Source of the DNA: Xenia sp. Carnegie-2017
Taxonomy: Eukaryota > Cnidaria > Anthozoa > Malacalcyonacea > Xeniidae
NCBI RefSeq assembly: GCF_021976095.1
Contig: NW_025813482.1
Span: 838,001-902,000, forward strand
Length of the DNA: 64,000 nt
Direction of reading: 5' to 3'
The first letter of the stretch is position 1, and every line of letters starts with the position of its first letter. A program made the position numbers and the translations under genes. Below are positions 22,472 to 35,402 of this stretch, in pieces. The notes under the pieces are model-generated. The model was not told the origin of the DNA. It was given only the letters and a program-made list of their open reading frames with translations, and made no database searches.

Positions 22472-24969
22472 CCCTCCACCACATGTGACTACGAATGAGT
22501 CACATGTTATTTCACTTTGTCTCGAAGTTTATTTCATTCCTGTTCCATTAGCTCCTAATTTATCGCCTCCGCAACCACAGCAGCTTATCGTCTTGGTCTG
22601 AATTCTTTGGCGTTCACTCGCAACTTCTTTTGATGGTTGCTGACGTCGTATTGTAATTCAAAAGGATAGATCAGTCGGATTGGCCTCTCAAGAGATAATT
22701 TTCCACACTGAAGTTTGACTCCTCTCATAACTCCATCCCTTCCACGGATCAACATCGTTACCTTTCCGATCTTCCACATATTTCTGTTTTTGTTATCACC
22801 CTTAATTAAAACGATATCTCCCTCTTTCGGATGAGATTCGGTTGCTGATTTGTTAACTAGATTGCTTTGGCGTAGACTTGTTAAATATTCTCGCTGCCAT
22901 CTGTTCCAAAATTGGGTTTTGATTTTGTACAAATACATTGCTCGCTTCCATAGTTCACCGTCCTTAATGTGACGACTCTCCACTTCAGGGATGACATTCG
23001 TCTGTTGCAGTACGAACGAAGATGGCGTCAGTACGGGGAGTTCAACATCATCCTCTACATAGCTCAGTGGTCGATTATTCATACAAATTTCTACGTCCAG
23101 AACAACTTCTGCCAGTTCATCGAATTTCAGAAGTCCTTTAACAACGACTTTGTAAAATGATGATTATATACACCGATCAATCGCTCAAACTGACCTCCCC
23201 ACCAAAGTGCACGGGACAGATTGAATCTCCATTTAATGCTATGTTTACTGAGCTCGCTGTGAAAACTCTCGTCTTGCATTGCTCTCTTTAACCATGCCGC
23301 TGCAGCTTAGAACGTTTTCGCATTGTCCGAATAGATCAGCGAAGGACGACCTCGCCTTGCTATGAGCCGTTTTAGACTTTGCAGGAACGAAGTTGTCTCA
23401 AGACTCTTCAACAATTCAAGATAGACTCCTCGCGTCAAACTACAGGAAAAGAGCACTAGACAGGCTTTTCCTTCTTGATTTTTCTTAACTTTATACTTAA
23501 TCGGACCGGCGAAATCGACATTAATGACTTTATACGGAGTGGTTCCTTCTGTTCGAGTCTTTGGTAAAGGAGCAGGTATCAAAGATTGATACGGTTTGAT
23601 CGTGAATCTCTTGCATCTGTAGCATCGCTTCCTTTGCTCTTTGACTAGTCGACGAAGCCGAGGAACCCAATACTTTTCTCGGACTTTTGACATCGTATAA
23701 CTCTCCTATGGAGTGTTTCCAAGTGTGCATCTTCCACTAACTTCATGGTGAATAGAGCGTCATCAGGCAAGTAAATAGGGAACTCTCCTTTTATCCGACC
23801 GTGACATCTTAAATCTTGTCATTGTCGGGTTGTACATTTAACTGAATTAGATCCGTTTCAGACTTTGGGTTTTCTGCGACTCCGGCTTGTACCTTTTTAT
23901 CCATGATATGTGTTGCTCTTCCACTTCTTCAGATGTCAGTGGCCCGTGCCTTCTATCATCGCTGTTTTGTCGAGCATTGTCAATAAATCGTTTCACTCAC
24001 GCCCCAATACGAATCCGCCTTCCGCAATGGATGTGTTTCAAAAACATCACTGAATATTGCAAAGTCTGACCGCTGGATAGCCGAGCTCAAAACTACTCTC
24101 GTCGCCTTTGCTTCACTTTGGGAGTCAATCCACGGTTTGACTGTAAGATCTGGTGGCCAAAGACTATGCTCTGATAGCCTGGCAGGACCTTTCATCCACA
24201 TCTCGGTCAGTTTGCCACCTCTGCTTCCGAGGTCGGCCGGATTTGTCGGTTGTTGGCACATGATGACACACGATCTCATTAGAAGCTCGGATTTTTGCCA
24301 CTCGATTCGACACGAATTGTTTATAATCACCATCTGGAGCTTTGCTTTTCCAGTGATTCAAATGCGTTTCGAGAGCTCCCCCAAGTAGGAATGGAGAAGA
24401 AACCAATCCAAACAATACTCTCGTGAACAGTAGTACTTCTACATCAGCCTGTGGATTTGGTCGCCAGTAAAATCTTAAAGAATCCCGTTCACTTTCGCGT
24501 ACACGAATTTGGAGAAATGCCTTTTGAATATTCCCAGTGATTGTAACAGGAAAACTACGCGCTCTTACCAGCACTTCCCACAGCTTGTTATTTAGCGTAG
24601 GTCCCGCATACAGGCATTCGCTTAAAGAAGGAGTTTCTGGTGAAGCTTTGGCTGATGAACCGTACACCACTCTCAGTTTAGTGGACTGCGCTGACTCGCG
24701 TACGACTTCTTTGTGACGTATGTAGATTTCATTACCTTTTGCTACGTTAGTTGCTGGTTCAACTATGCCATTGTGCTTTTGGTCTTGGATTACTGCGTTG
24801 TAATCTTCAGTTAATTGCTTTCGCTATAATCGTCGCTCTAAAGATTTCAACCTTCTGATGCTTCCTGTTTTGTTCGATGGGAGAGGTGGATGAGTTCCGC
24901 GCCATGGAAGACCGGTCTCGTACCAGCCCTCCGGTGATTGGGTTAATTGCTCTTTGAATTCGTTACACA

Positions 24970-27437
24970 CATTGAGTTCTATAATAACTGCAGCGGCTAT
25001 CTCAAGCGCGGCCTTAGATATCTGATGATGCCAAAAAAATGGCAGATTTCGTCCTTTGCCGCTGAGATTTACCGAAATTGACCGCTTTTCCGAAAATTTC
25101 ACAATTTCCCACTCCCTCCTGAGAAAAGAGTGAGGAAAATGTATGTGTGTATTTGGGATTCGGCAAGCAATTTTTTGTTGAAAATCAAGGTAAAAACCTT
25201 AAATTCATAACAGCGAGTCAACTGTGGTTGTCAGTTATCTGCTGCTACGAGGATGCATTTATAACTATCGACGAAAGACCTATATATCGGCTGCACATGT
25301 ATGAATGCAGATGTGCGTCGTTTTCTTACCAGCGTCAATCTTGTTTGATCGATTAAACTCTTTAGTCTATACAAAAAAGTATATCATAGTTGATCTCCAC
25401 GGTTCACGAGAGAGAAGTTAGCTTAATTGTTATCATTGCTATTTTGCTTCTTTTCATGCAATGGGCAATGGCTTTTTTCGCCACAATTGTAGGATTTTTA
25501 CTTGTTTCTTTAAAAAAGTACATATTAAATCTCTGGATATTTATGGATTTTCTGTAATTGACTTTCATATGAAATTTCAAAACGACTCAAGTCTGCATAG
25601 GTTTGGTAAATGAAAACAAACAATATTGTATAAAAATTACTTTAAGTAACCTTTTTGTAATGTTCTGAAGTGCAACTGCATCAAATATTTGTAAAGTTGT
25701 AGCACATTTTAATTTTGTTGTATTGATATATGAATTGGGCAAAATGCAAATAATCATCAAAACACTTATGCTTCCAATGGTGTTTATAATTCATTTGTAG
25801 TTTTAATACTTCTACCCTTCTTTTTCACTTTGTTTTGTTTTTCCTATATTTGCAATATAAGTACACAATTTGAATGATTAACACATTTTTCACCTCAGTA
25901 ATAAATTTCATAAGCAGTTGGTAGTGCATTTTGTTCTCTGAGTATCCACATCTGGTGTTTTGTTCATACAAGAATGATGAAGTGCAAGTAGATATGTCAT
26001 AGCAAGGCAATAAAACCAAATGAATTACATACCTATAGTGTACTTTTATGCTAGAAGCTTAAAAGCTTTTTAGAAATTAGAAAGTTATTGTATTATATTA
26101 CCTCTATATCATCAATCTCATGATAAGAAATAAGAAGCAAAAAATTTGTAGAAAAGCTTTGAAAAGTGAAAAACTTTTCTTTAAAAAAGCAGCAATAATG
26201 CATATGATAAATCTCCATTCTGTACTCTAATAGGTAAGAAATATAAGAAATACATAAGAAATATACAGTACAGTAACTTTAAAGGTTTCATCACTGAATC
26301 TTTAATGCTTCAGTATAGTGCAATAGATATTAGTAACATTCAAACAACACTCGACTAAAATATTTTGATAAAGATATGACATGATTTAAACATTAAGTTA
26401 CATAAAACCCAATGGCTTATACAGTTTGAAGCTTCACATCTGCATCGAGTCATCATCAATCTCAGTACAAATGTTTACATAGACACAAACTTTATGGCCT
26501 TACATTTTACATGTTTGTGAATTGACATTTCATTAAGAATCAAAACACACACAACCTTCTTCCCATCTTTCTTTGGATCATGAACTTTAACTTCAAAGCA
26601 TTCAAGGCATCCTTAGTGAATCCATTATCTCCATCCATAGAATTTGACCATGATCAAATTAAATAACTCTGGATAGGGCAGACAATAAATCAATTATCTT
26701 TACAGCATTATCATTTTTTAAGACTCTGCCTGGTCAATAACATCTTCCAGTCATCTTTACTCCTTGATCTTCCCTGCATGTTGTCAGCAAATAGAACATA
26801 ACAAGCTCGGCTCCAAATCATGGGTACCATTGGGGCTGATCATTTCTTTTTGATATTTACTCGCAGAGAAAAATGTGTGCAGGGTCTTTTTTGCTTTAGG
26901 GAAACTATTTTGCAAATAAATGGGTAAATTTACGATTTCATGCATTAACAAATGACAGAAAAGTATGCAGAATTTTATAGACAAAAACAGGAAAACATCA
27001 GTATATTTGGCGTTCAAGTCAGTCTTAAAAAATACGACCTTTAATATGTATTTTATGGCTTTTCAAGTGCATGTATAATTGCTTTTCAATCGTTGACGGA
27101 CTAACAAAACAAACAACTGCCTCACCTGTGAGAAGCGATATGTTCCTTTTTGTGGAAACTACGACATCAACAAATGAACGATTGAAGTGTTCGCATTATA
27201 AAAGAAATGCCAAAAAAGAATCGTCACAGAATATGGAACTAACGATATCCATATTCTGTGATATCGTGTTTGTTTTTGAAAAATTCTTTATAATTTACTA
27301 TAGACACCAGGGGGAGGTCGAGAATATTATTTTTCTGCAAAGCGATCATTTCAGCGGAAATACGTCCTTTGGCCGCCATTTTTTTGGCATCCTCGCCCCA
27401 GTAAAGTTAGCCCCTCCAGTTATTATAGAACTCAATG
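24970..27437 (-). mobile_element. P-superfamily DNA transposon inserted in the BEL/Pao fossil
   Basis: Both ends begin CATTGAGTTCTATAATAAC and the similarity continues patchily for about 130 bp (GATGCCAAAAAAATGGC in both). The flanks are an exact 8-bp duplication, GTTACACA, at 24962-24969 and 27438-27445. Eight-base duplications with CA-starting ends fit the P superfamily, and a P-type transposase remnant lies inside (26440-26645). Length 2,468 bp. A small perfect hairpin around CAGAATATGG lies at about 27226-27262. The transposase is decayed, so this copy is not autonomous. Confidence 0.85.
26440..26645 (-). pseudogene. P-element transposase remnant
   Basis: Across shifted frames the - strand reads SMDGDNGFTKDALNALKLK, then KKVVCVLILNEMSIHKHVKC, then GHKVCVYVNICTEIDDDSM. 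This is the conserved core of P-element/THAP9-type transposases, in which a DEMSI(R/K)KHV block containing the first catalytic aspartate is followed by GYVDIGTEIDDD. Here the first acidic residue reads Asn (NEMSI). At least two frameshifts separate the blocks. The remaining body of the element has no other recognisable coding stretch. Confidence 0.75.
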
Positions 27438-29452
27438 GTTACACACCATTGATTGGTCGTGTTCAGCAGTGTCTGCTAGGCCCAGCACATGCAACCTGCA
27501 GAGATCTTCATAATCCTTCTGCGAAATTGGGGTAAGCAACTTCCTTTTTCTGTTTGGTTCCACACCAGGGCTCATAGCAAACCATCCGAGTTTTGTTTTT
27601 TCTGTAATTGGTTGCCCCTCAGTTCCCACTAGAGGATTCGCGCGAGTTTTTATCCGTGCATATTCACCGCTTCCCAAAACGATATGGACAGGTAATTGAG
27701 CTTTGTGATCATTATTAACAAATTTTGCATTCTTCAGATGTTCAAACTCTCTTTGTACGTTTTCATAGTGTGGATTGTTCACTGTGAGTAACTCTTCTTT
27801 CTCCACCTTGATCGACTTCACCTTCAGTGAATAATCACTGTCTATTGCTTCAACTTCCCCTTCATAGATTTCCAGTCTTGTTGTTTTTGAAGTCAAAAGC
27901 ATGTCAACTTTAGTGGTTTGTGTCTCAATTGGTTTCACCCTCAGCATAGATGCAAGTTTACCAGATATGTATGAGCTTCCAGCCCCTGAGTCGATCAATG
28001 CACGACATGTAATTCCATTTATCTTGACAACAAGAATGGGGAAAATTCCTTCACCAGTACATTCATCTGTAGTCAACACAATCTGACCTGTTTTTGGTGT
28101 TTCCTCTCGATTGGCGACATCACATATGCTCGTATAGTGTCGTTTGTGGCAATTTCTGCATGATGACTTGCTGGGGCAAGCGTTAGCATGATGCTATCCT
28201 GCTGTACAGTTGAAAAAAAGTTTATTTTTGACTAAATTTGCTCTTCTCTCATTGACAGTACTGATTACTTTACATTCCCCCGATTTATGATTTCCCTCAC
28301 AGTAGACGCACACCCCCTTTTCTTTGGTATGAAAGACTTTCACTGATCTTCTAGATATCCATCCAGGTGTGTCTGACTCTTTCTCACAGACTGCATTTCG
28401 CCTGGTCAAATGTCTGACTGCTTCAGTAAGCTTGGAATAGTCCCAACTTTCCAATTCTGGATCATTTCTAACAAGGTCCCCACGTATGGCTGGGAGTTTG
28501 TCTAGAGTCATGGAAACATTTCTTTGGACATCTTTCAGTTTACCCAGCGTTTCCAAAGCTTGGACACTGTGATTTAACTTCGCACTAAATTTTGTAATTT
28601 TTCTGGGGTTTGCTTCGGAGATATGAAGCAAATCCATGATCTCTTTGATGTAAGCTTTTATAATTTCCAAATTCTTCCCATATTGATCTTTTAAAATTGA
28701 CTTCGCTCTGTTGTATCCTTCGGTGATAAACGGTAATGATTTTACTCGTCGCTTAACTTTGGGCCCAAGGAAACCACACAGATATGTTAATTTGTTGATG
28801 GCGCTATATTTGACTTGTCAACCGTCTCCGTAAATTGCCCCCAAAATCTGCGCCAATCCACGTACTCCCCCTCAAATTTCGTAATATTTATTTTTGGTAA
28901 TCTCGCCGACATACCTTCGTCACTTATTTTTGAGTTCCCGGACTTTGAATTTTGAATTTTTGCATTTACTTGAGCCTTTGTTTCTTGAAGCTTTACTTCA
29001 AATTTAAGTTGCTCCTCGCGAGCGTGATTTTCCTCTTCTAATTTCCTATTGTTCTAATTTCCTATTGTCTTCGGCTTCGCTTATTTTTGTTTCGTTTTCC
29101 GCATTCCAATCGCTAATTTCTTCAAGGTTGTCTTCTCTTTCGATTTTCGCTGCTTCTACAGCTCTTATAAAATTGTCAGCTTCGTTTATAGTTGTTTTGA
29201 GTGCGTTCAGTTGTCGTTCGATAGATTCTCGCTTTCCCGAATCTAATATTTTAGCTGTTCTTTGAGCAGATAACTTTAGTTGAGTTAATTTTATATTGAG
29301 TTTTGCTTCGTCGTTTGCCATGTTTGTACGGGACGCGTAATATCTCGTACGGAATTTTCACAATTTATCACAATAACAATTATTCGTCGGTAGGTGCCAC
29401 GTATTCCGAAAACTTGACCTCCGTTCCAATGTCTTCAGAACACGAAGAATAT

Positions 29453-31040
29453 AAGTGTATAATCTTATATTGCATGGGAAAATTAGTTAGATGAGAAAAC
29501 GAGTAAAAATATACAATATATAGATAATGATCGGAAAATCGAGCTTTGCGAAGGAAATGATGCTATATGTTTGCAGTGTTACCATTCTAATAACATTAGT
29601 TGGAAATAATTAACAATTTAATGTAGTTAGATTTTGGAAGTGTGTGTTTGTTGAAAGATACCTTCTTCAGAGTGCTATCTAACCATGCAACAACTTGAGA
29701 GCTGAGAGAAGTTTTCCAAAAGCCAGTCTTATTTATCAGGTGTTCAGTTCTGTATAATTGACTCTTCACTGAAAATTACATTTTAGAGATGCTCACAAGA
29801 CACTATCAAAGGAAAAATTGTTTATAATATTTATTTAATCGAGATAAAATCGTAAAAAAATGAAATTTTTGTTGCAATTACGTTGTTCAAAGCTTTCAGG
29901 AAGTACTTCGGAACAACTCGCGTTTAATAATTGTCCCCCTTTACTGTGTTGGCATGAAAAGACGGCTTACAATGCTATTTTCGTTTTCGCTTATTCGCTT
30001 ATTCAGACGGCATTCTTGATGAAAAAATCGGAAAATTTTACCTTGACGGATATTGCTTAGCGATGATCAAATATCAAGTGAAAGTAATGATAATTAAGAT
30101 ACGCTCTCAAATTGTTCCTATCATTAGTAAATAACTAACTCAAGTGTACGTAATTGAATGACTATTTTCGAGAGATACTTATGTGTAATCATGACAATAT
30201 TTTTAATGGCGCCTAGTAGTTTTCTGTTATTGTGAATGAACCATATTTCATAAAGAAACAAATACATCCTTTTTAGTCCATATTCCAAACGCCGAAAAAA
30301 GGCTTAAAAAACAAATTTCGTTGGACGCCTAAGAAGACTATGTCAAAATAACTGAGTATATATATTCATAATTACCATTAAAAATTTTGCCTGTTGGCAT
30401 TTCTCTAGACCTGCAGTCTACCTAATATTTGAATTTGAATTTCATTTGTTTATCGCCCTCGAAATTAATGCGCGCAATTTTGAAAATGTATTTATCTCAA
30501 AGAACTTAATGTAATAATAAATGAAGTGGATCCATCATGGCCCACCAAAACATGGAGTACGATATTGCATTCTTTTAAGCATAGCAATAAAATTATCGTA
30601 GCTTAATTCTTCTTTTTTGTTGTAACGCGTGAGAACTTGAAACGCAATGAAAGAGAGAGTACTGCTATTTACGTAAAAGGAAGCTCGACTTATGTTTTGT
30701 AGTAATTACCGTTAGTATAAATAGATGTAAATAATTCTAACAGATAGTGTAGGAATACGCCAGTGATGTATCGTACTTGTAGTTTGTAAAATAAATAAAA
30801 GGTTGAAACAAAGAGTGTTAGTGAGGAGCGGATTCCACGACACACGGCAAATAAATGTTTTATTCATTGCGAAGACTTTTTTTGAGGCCCTCAAAAATTT
30901 CTCTGAAGTTTCATTTAAAAGATTTTTGCAATGTCATGAGCAATGGCTAGAACTGGACGAACGTCAAAATAATATAGCTGTGCGTACAACTAAAATTATT
31001 TGCTTGGAAAAGTTAACGCTATAAAAATTTTAAAGAGTAG
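29453..31040. other. gene-free stretch
   Basis: No supported gene or repeat boundary was found. Confidence 0.5.
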
Positions 31041-31044
31041 TCTT

Positions 31045-34000
31045 TCATCGTAAATGCTCTTCTGCATGTACCAATAAAACTTTAATTAATTGTGCTGAAG
31101 CTAGATGTACAAAAGCAGATAAAGAATCGACATTTTCATCAGTATTAGTTAGCCGAGGCAGCGACAGCAGCGAGTCCAGTGATCTTATTGCAGAAAAACT
31201 TTTACGATCGAATTTAGCGACGTCTACAACAACTATTACAGCTAGACCAAGGAACAAGCACGTTCTACCTCCTGTCTGTATAATATGTAAAAAGAAGGAT
31301 TTATACTACAGTGATTCGGTATGTTGATTTTCTTTTTTCCTATGTGTTTTCAAGACGAACATGTAAATTCCTTTATTGTTTTACTGTAATAGAAAAGTAG
31401 AAAGTGAAAATTGAATAACCTTGTTTCAACCGAAAAAATCCCTGGAGGCAAGTACGCAAAGCAGCAGAGTTGGAATGTGACGAATAAATTTTATTGCAGA
31501 TCATAAAATTTATTGAGTTTTTACTCATGGGAAGAAGGGTCCAGAAGCAGTAATATCCAAGGGCACACTTCCGCTTTATAGAACGTCCTTTGAATCCTTC
31601 TGCGAGCAGTTTGTACAAACAAAAATCATTCGAGAAGAAGGCATTTTCTACATGAAAAAGGTGAAAGACGTGTTCGTCAGCATTGTTGCAGAAGTTGAAA
31701 ATGCTGATACATCAAACTACAAAACTAGCCGGTTAAAACAAAGAATGAAGGCGTGGTGTCCTGAACGGGTTTTTGACTCCATTAATCAAAAAAATAAGAC
31801 TGAAATTGTGTATTCAGATAATCCAAAAAAAGTAATGTAGTTGAGAATCTTGCATGTGAGGATACTTCACAAAATTGATTAACTGAAAGTGATTCCGAAG
31901 AAATTGGTGATTGTAAATCTAGGCCAGCAAACAAAGGTGCCACAATAATCGATATTTATAATTTAGCAATGACCCTACAAACAGAAATAAATGTGAAATC
32001 GAAAACTAGGTAATTTGTAAATTATAACTACTTATAAAGAAGTATGATTGATATGTATGTATCGTTGATATGAATAAAAACTTAAATCATTTACATCTGA
32101 AGTTGGTACGAGCAGAGCCATCTATTTGTAAGAGTTGGGACACCGGAAGTAAAATTGCATAGTGTCCGCCATTTTTGTTCCAAAACCAGCAAATACAATA
32201 TTGCGTTATATGGAGAGAAGACAAATTTTTGGCTTCTTTTGCTTGTTTAGGGACGATCATCAATTGCTACATTCGGAATTTAGTTGTTTATACTGTTATG
32301 AATTATAAAATTATGCTAAAGCATTTCATTTAGTGGATTACCGTAATGTACACAGAGAGATAAATCACATCGTCAACTCTCTCGTGTGCATGTGGTCGTG
32401 TGCGTGGCTTTGCCATAGTGAAAATCACATATAATCTAATCAACCATTCCACTTATGGCAACATATCCTGAACCCTGTATCCCTTGGTGATATTTGGTTA
32501 ATATGGCAGCATTATTTCTATTTTTTGCACTATGTAATGATTGACCAGTTGAATGAAGCCAGTAGATGTAGATCTTAATGTTATCAAGTTATACCAAAAA
32601 CTAGTTTAATTACAAAACCAAGCTGTTGCTGATGCTTCTTCACTAATGATTTTCTCTTGAATCACGCATTGTATTGCTGTTCATGTTTTTCTATTACTTT
32701 ACAATATAAGTGTTTTTCTACTATCAGGTCATGAACTGTATGATGGTCTACCAGCTCTTTGTACATTGCACATTGTAAAAACATCCCTGAGTAGGTTACC
32801 ACATTATCTGTTAGGCAACTAACTTATTCTCCGGTTAAACACTCTTCAACAAGAGTGGAAAATCTGGCATGAGTTGGATTTCAAAAACAGAACAGGGCCA
32901 TTATTCTGCCTGAGTAACACCTTTCATATCCATTTTAACATTCGTAACTTTCATATTTTTCATATGCCTGTTTTATATTTGCTTGATCTTAACTAATATC
33001 ACCGAAAAAGTGTTTAATGAAGAAGCAAGCTACGAAACACCAGCTTTCATCTGACACAATAGAAATCATCTCATTGTACATGAAATTCTATGTGTGCAAC
33101 TGCAAACTGTTCATTGGTAATTTGTTTAGTGTCCCTTTTGGATCACCCTGTGTTCTTTGCATGTATGTAATGACTTATTTAGTAAAAAGAAAATTGAAAG
33201 AAGTAATCAATCATTGTATTAAACAAAATTTAATTTTAATTTCAAAATGTAGCCTTAGAACAAAATTTACATGGCATGCCAGAAAAGCTGAGTGATGTAT
33301 ACGCATTTCGTGTGGATTGTACGAATAGATACGCCAATATATATGAGAAGTACATTACAAAATCAAAAGTTCATGACTAATACTTTGACATACGCGACTG
33401 GAATGAAATCTGGCACAGTGAGTGGGATTGATATCTTTTCCTTTATATGCACAGAGCCACTTCTGACGCTTTTCAATATTGTGTTTGTCATCAGGGACCG
33501 TGTGCGTTTCATATCTTTCATTGCCTCGATTGGTATAATAACACCGAACTTTTTGTAATTTAACTCTATGTAAACTATAGTTCTCTATGACGTTCTTGGA
33601 ACAAAAATTTTTGGCGAAAGACCCACGTGACAGCATTTACCCAATCATCATGCAGAATACACAGAACAATACGTATCCCAAATCTATCTGTACAGGGCTC
33701 TGGGTACGAGACTTGACCCCCCTGTTGCCACTGTTGTCGGATAAAAGTGTTAAGAAATTAATTTACCAGTATTTTTCAATATATATTGCATGAAAGTTGG
33801 GATTTTCAGATGAGTCTCTGCTTACAATTATCTCTATGTTCGAGAGAAAGAAGCCGTCCAGATTTTCTCCATTTGCCAAGACATGATAAATGCTTATAGC
33901 CAAGGGAAGATCCAAGCACCAAAGGCATTGTCTCTAGCTATAACAGTGAGGCATATAACAGGTTCCTCTGGAGTGATAAACATTTTACACAAACTAGGGC

Positions 34001-35092
34001 ATTGCATTTCTTTACCCTTAACAATGGCATATGACTCAGCGTTAGCTCAAATGACAATAAATACATCAAATGTTGTTCCCAAGCAGTTCATTCCTGGCAA
34101 ACATATCTGTCTTGTGTTTGACATTATTGATTTTCAAGAGGTATTCTATCGCCAAACACATGTAACAATGGGATTATCATTCAGAAAGCATTTCCTCATA
34201 TTATGTTTGCTAATGAACGTCCATGTGGAAAATCAACGATCAAGAAGAAGTTAAGAACTATAGAATTACCATCCACTGACATAGCCCCATACTCTATTGG
34301 CTTAAAGAAAACACCGAATTTTTATCACTCTGAAGCTGATGTAGAATCAAAGAGCCTCTTATCCAAAACAGAAAAAGTGCCATAGTGCAAAAGTTAGATC
34401 TAATAAATTTGTTGATCAAAATTTTCAGTGAAAATGGTGAAGAGCCTTGGCCTGGTTGGACAGGATTTAACACGATGTTAAGACAGTGTAGCATACCAAC
34501 GGCTTCGAAAATTGGGTATCTTCCGACTATGAATGCCCGGCCTATGGAATATTGTACACTTCATGAAGTATAAAAAGCGGGTTTAAGAATTCTGGATGAA
34601 TTGCAATTGGAACAGACTGTTTAAGTATTTGATAAAAGCTTGTATTCAAAACTACAACATATAAGATGGAAGGAACAAGTTTTCTACAACTGGCTAGTAA
34701 TTCGTTTTTGGAGAATTTCATGCCTTGTATGTGCTTTTTGTCTGCCATATTTAAAGTTTTCAAAGATGGAGGACTTAACGTATTGCCTCATATAAACACA
34801 AATATCATACAAAAGTATTATCTAATGACTAGTATTGTTTGATTTAAAAGTTAACGTGTATGTATTCATCAAACCGGACATCTTCATAGAGTCAGGGTTC
34901 ATTTCAGCAGAACCGTTAATAGTATTTTATCTGGGAAGCAATATAATAGATCATGAAGCCCAGGAGCGTCTTAGATTCGAAGCATTTCTGTTATCACTTG
35001 ATAAAAAAGAATCTGAAGGCATATACAACATTGTTCTCAACATGATGCAGTCCTTTCCTGAAGAGGCATGCATTAATAGACGACATCTGTAA
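31045..35092 (+). pseudogene. decayed spliced gene of an unclassified multi-copy cnidarian-type family
   Basis: The + strand carries scattered coding blocks in the same order: a Cys-containing start with SRGSDSSESSDLIAEKLL and LPPVCIICKKKDLYYSDS (about 31045-31316); KVKDVFVSIVAEVENADTSN and TSRLKQRMKAWCPERVF (31640-31830); KGATIIDIYNLAMTLQTEI (31935-32010); SLAITVRHITGSSGVINILH with LGHCISLPLTMAYDSALAQM (33883-34170) and a following IDFQEVFYRQTHVTNGI block; PWPGWTGFNTMLRQ and IGYLPTMNARPMEY (34385-34573); AGLRILDELQLEQT; and a last block to 35092. I recall this GHCxS-containing family as multi-copy and uncharacterised in corals and hydrozoans. Several stops and frameshifts are present. Whether it is a mobile element's gene is unknown; no ends were found. 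Confidence 0.55.
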
Positions 35093-35196
35093 CAAGGGAT
35101 TAATTAGTACGATAGTGTAGAGTAATGAACAAGTTAGCTAGGTTAAAGTAAAATAGTAGCTTATAATCTTGTAGTAGGATCATCATTGAAAGACTC

Positions 35197-35402
35197 AGGC
35201 TGCGTTTACACTATACCGGATTCGCTCATCACGACATCTTCATTTGCTTTAGAGGGTTAACTGTTGGAGTAAAAGCTTATTAAGCTGATAGGTTTAGTCT
35301 ATATGATTGTGTTTCTGACGTTGAGCAATTTCACTGCCTTTTAATACAAAGAATATTCAACCTGGTACGATAGCAATCCGTTATAGTATAAGCGGGGCCT
35401 AA
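35197..35402. mobile_element. MITE with 26-bp inverted ends
   Basis: The left end AGGCTGCGTTTACACTATAC and the inverted right end AGGCCCCGCTTATACTATAAC match over about 26 bp with few differences. Total length 206 bp, no coding capacity. The flanks give no certain duplication. Superfamily not assigned. Confidence 0.65.

Larger units (their letters stand above)
22214..29452 (-). mobile_element. BEL/Pao LTR retrotransposon, broken fossil with a nested P-type insertion
   Basis: The element reads on the - strand. Parts in order: a short remnant of the 5' LTR (29402-29452), a gag-like region with a coiled-coil start (about 28.2-29.3 kb), an aspartic protease region of the Pao type (about 27.45-28.1 kb, with the DSGA motif), reverse transcriptase (about 24.1-24.97 kb), integrase (about 23.3-24.0 kb) and the integrase C-terminal domain (about 22.6-23.1 kb), then a purine-rich tract and the 3' LTR (22214-22471). 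It is broken by roughly ten interruptions and carries a 2.47-kb DNA transposon. The shared 51-bp LTR piece differs at one position, too little to date it; the decay suggests it is not recent. Confidence 0.85.

Noticed and set aside
27226-27262. Perfect hairpin around CAGAATATGG as a possible terminator or small RNA
   Set aside because: Lies in the non-coding body of the P-type element; short palindromes of this kind are common in AT-rich DNA and nothing links it to a transcript.
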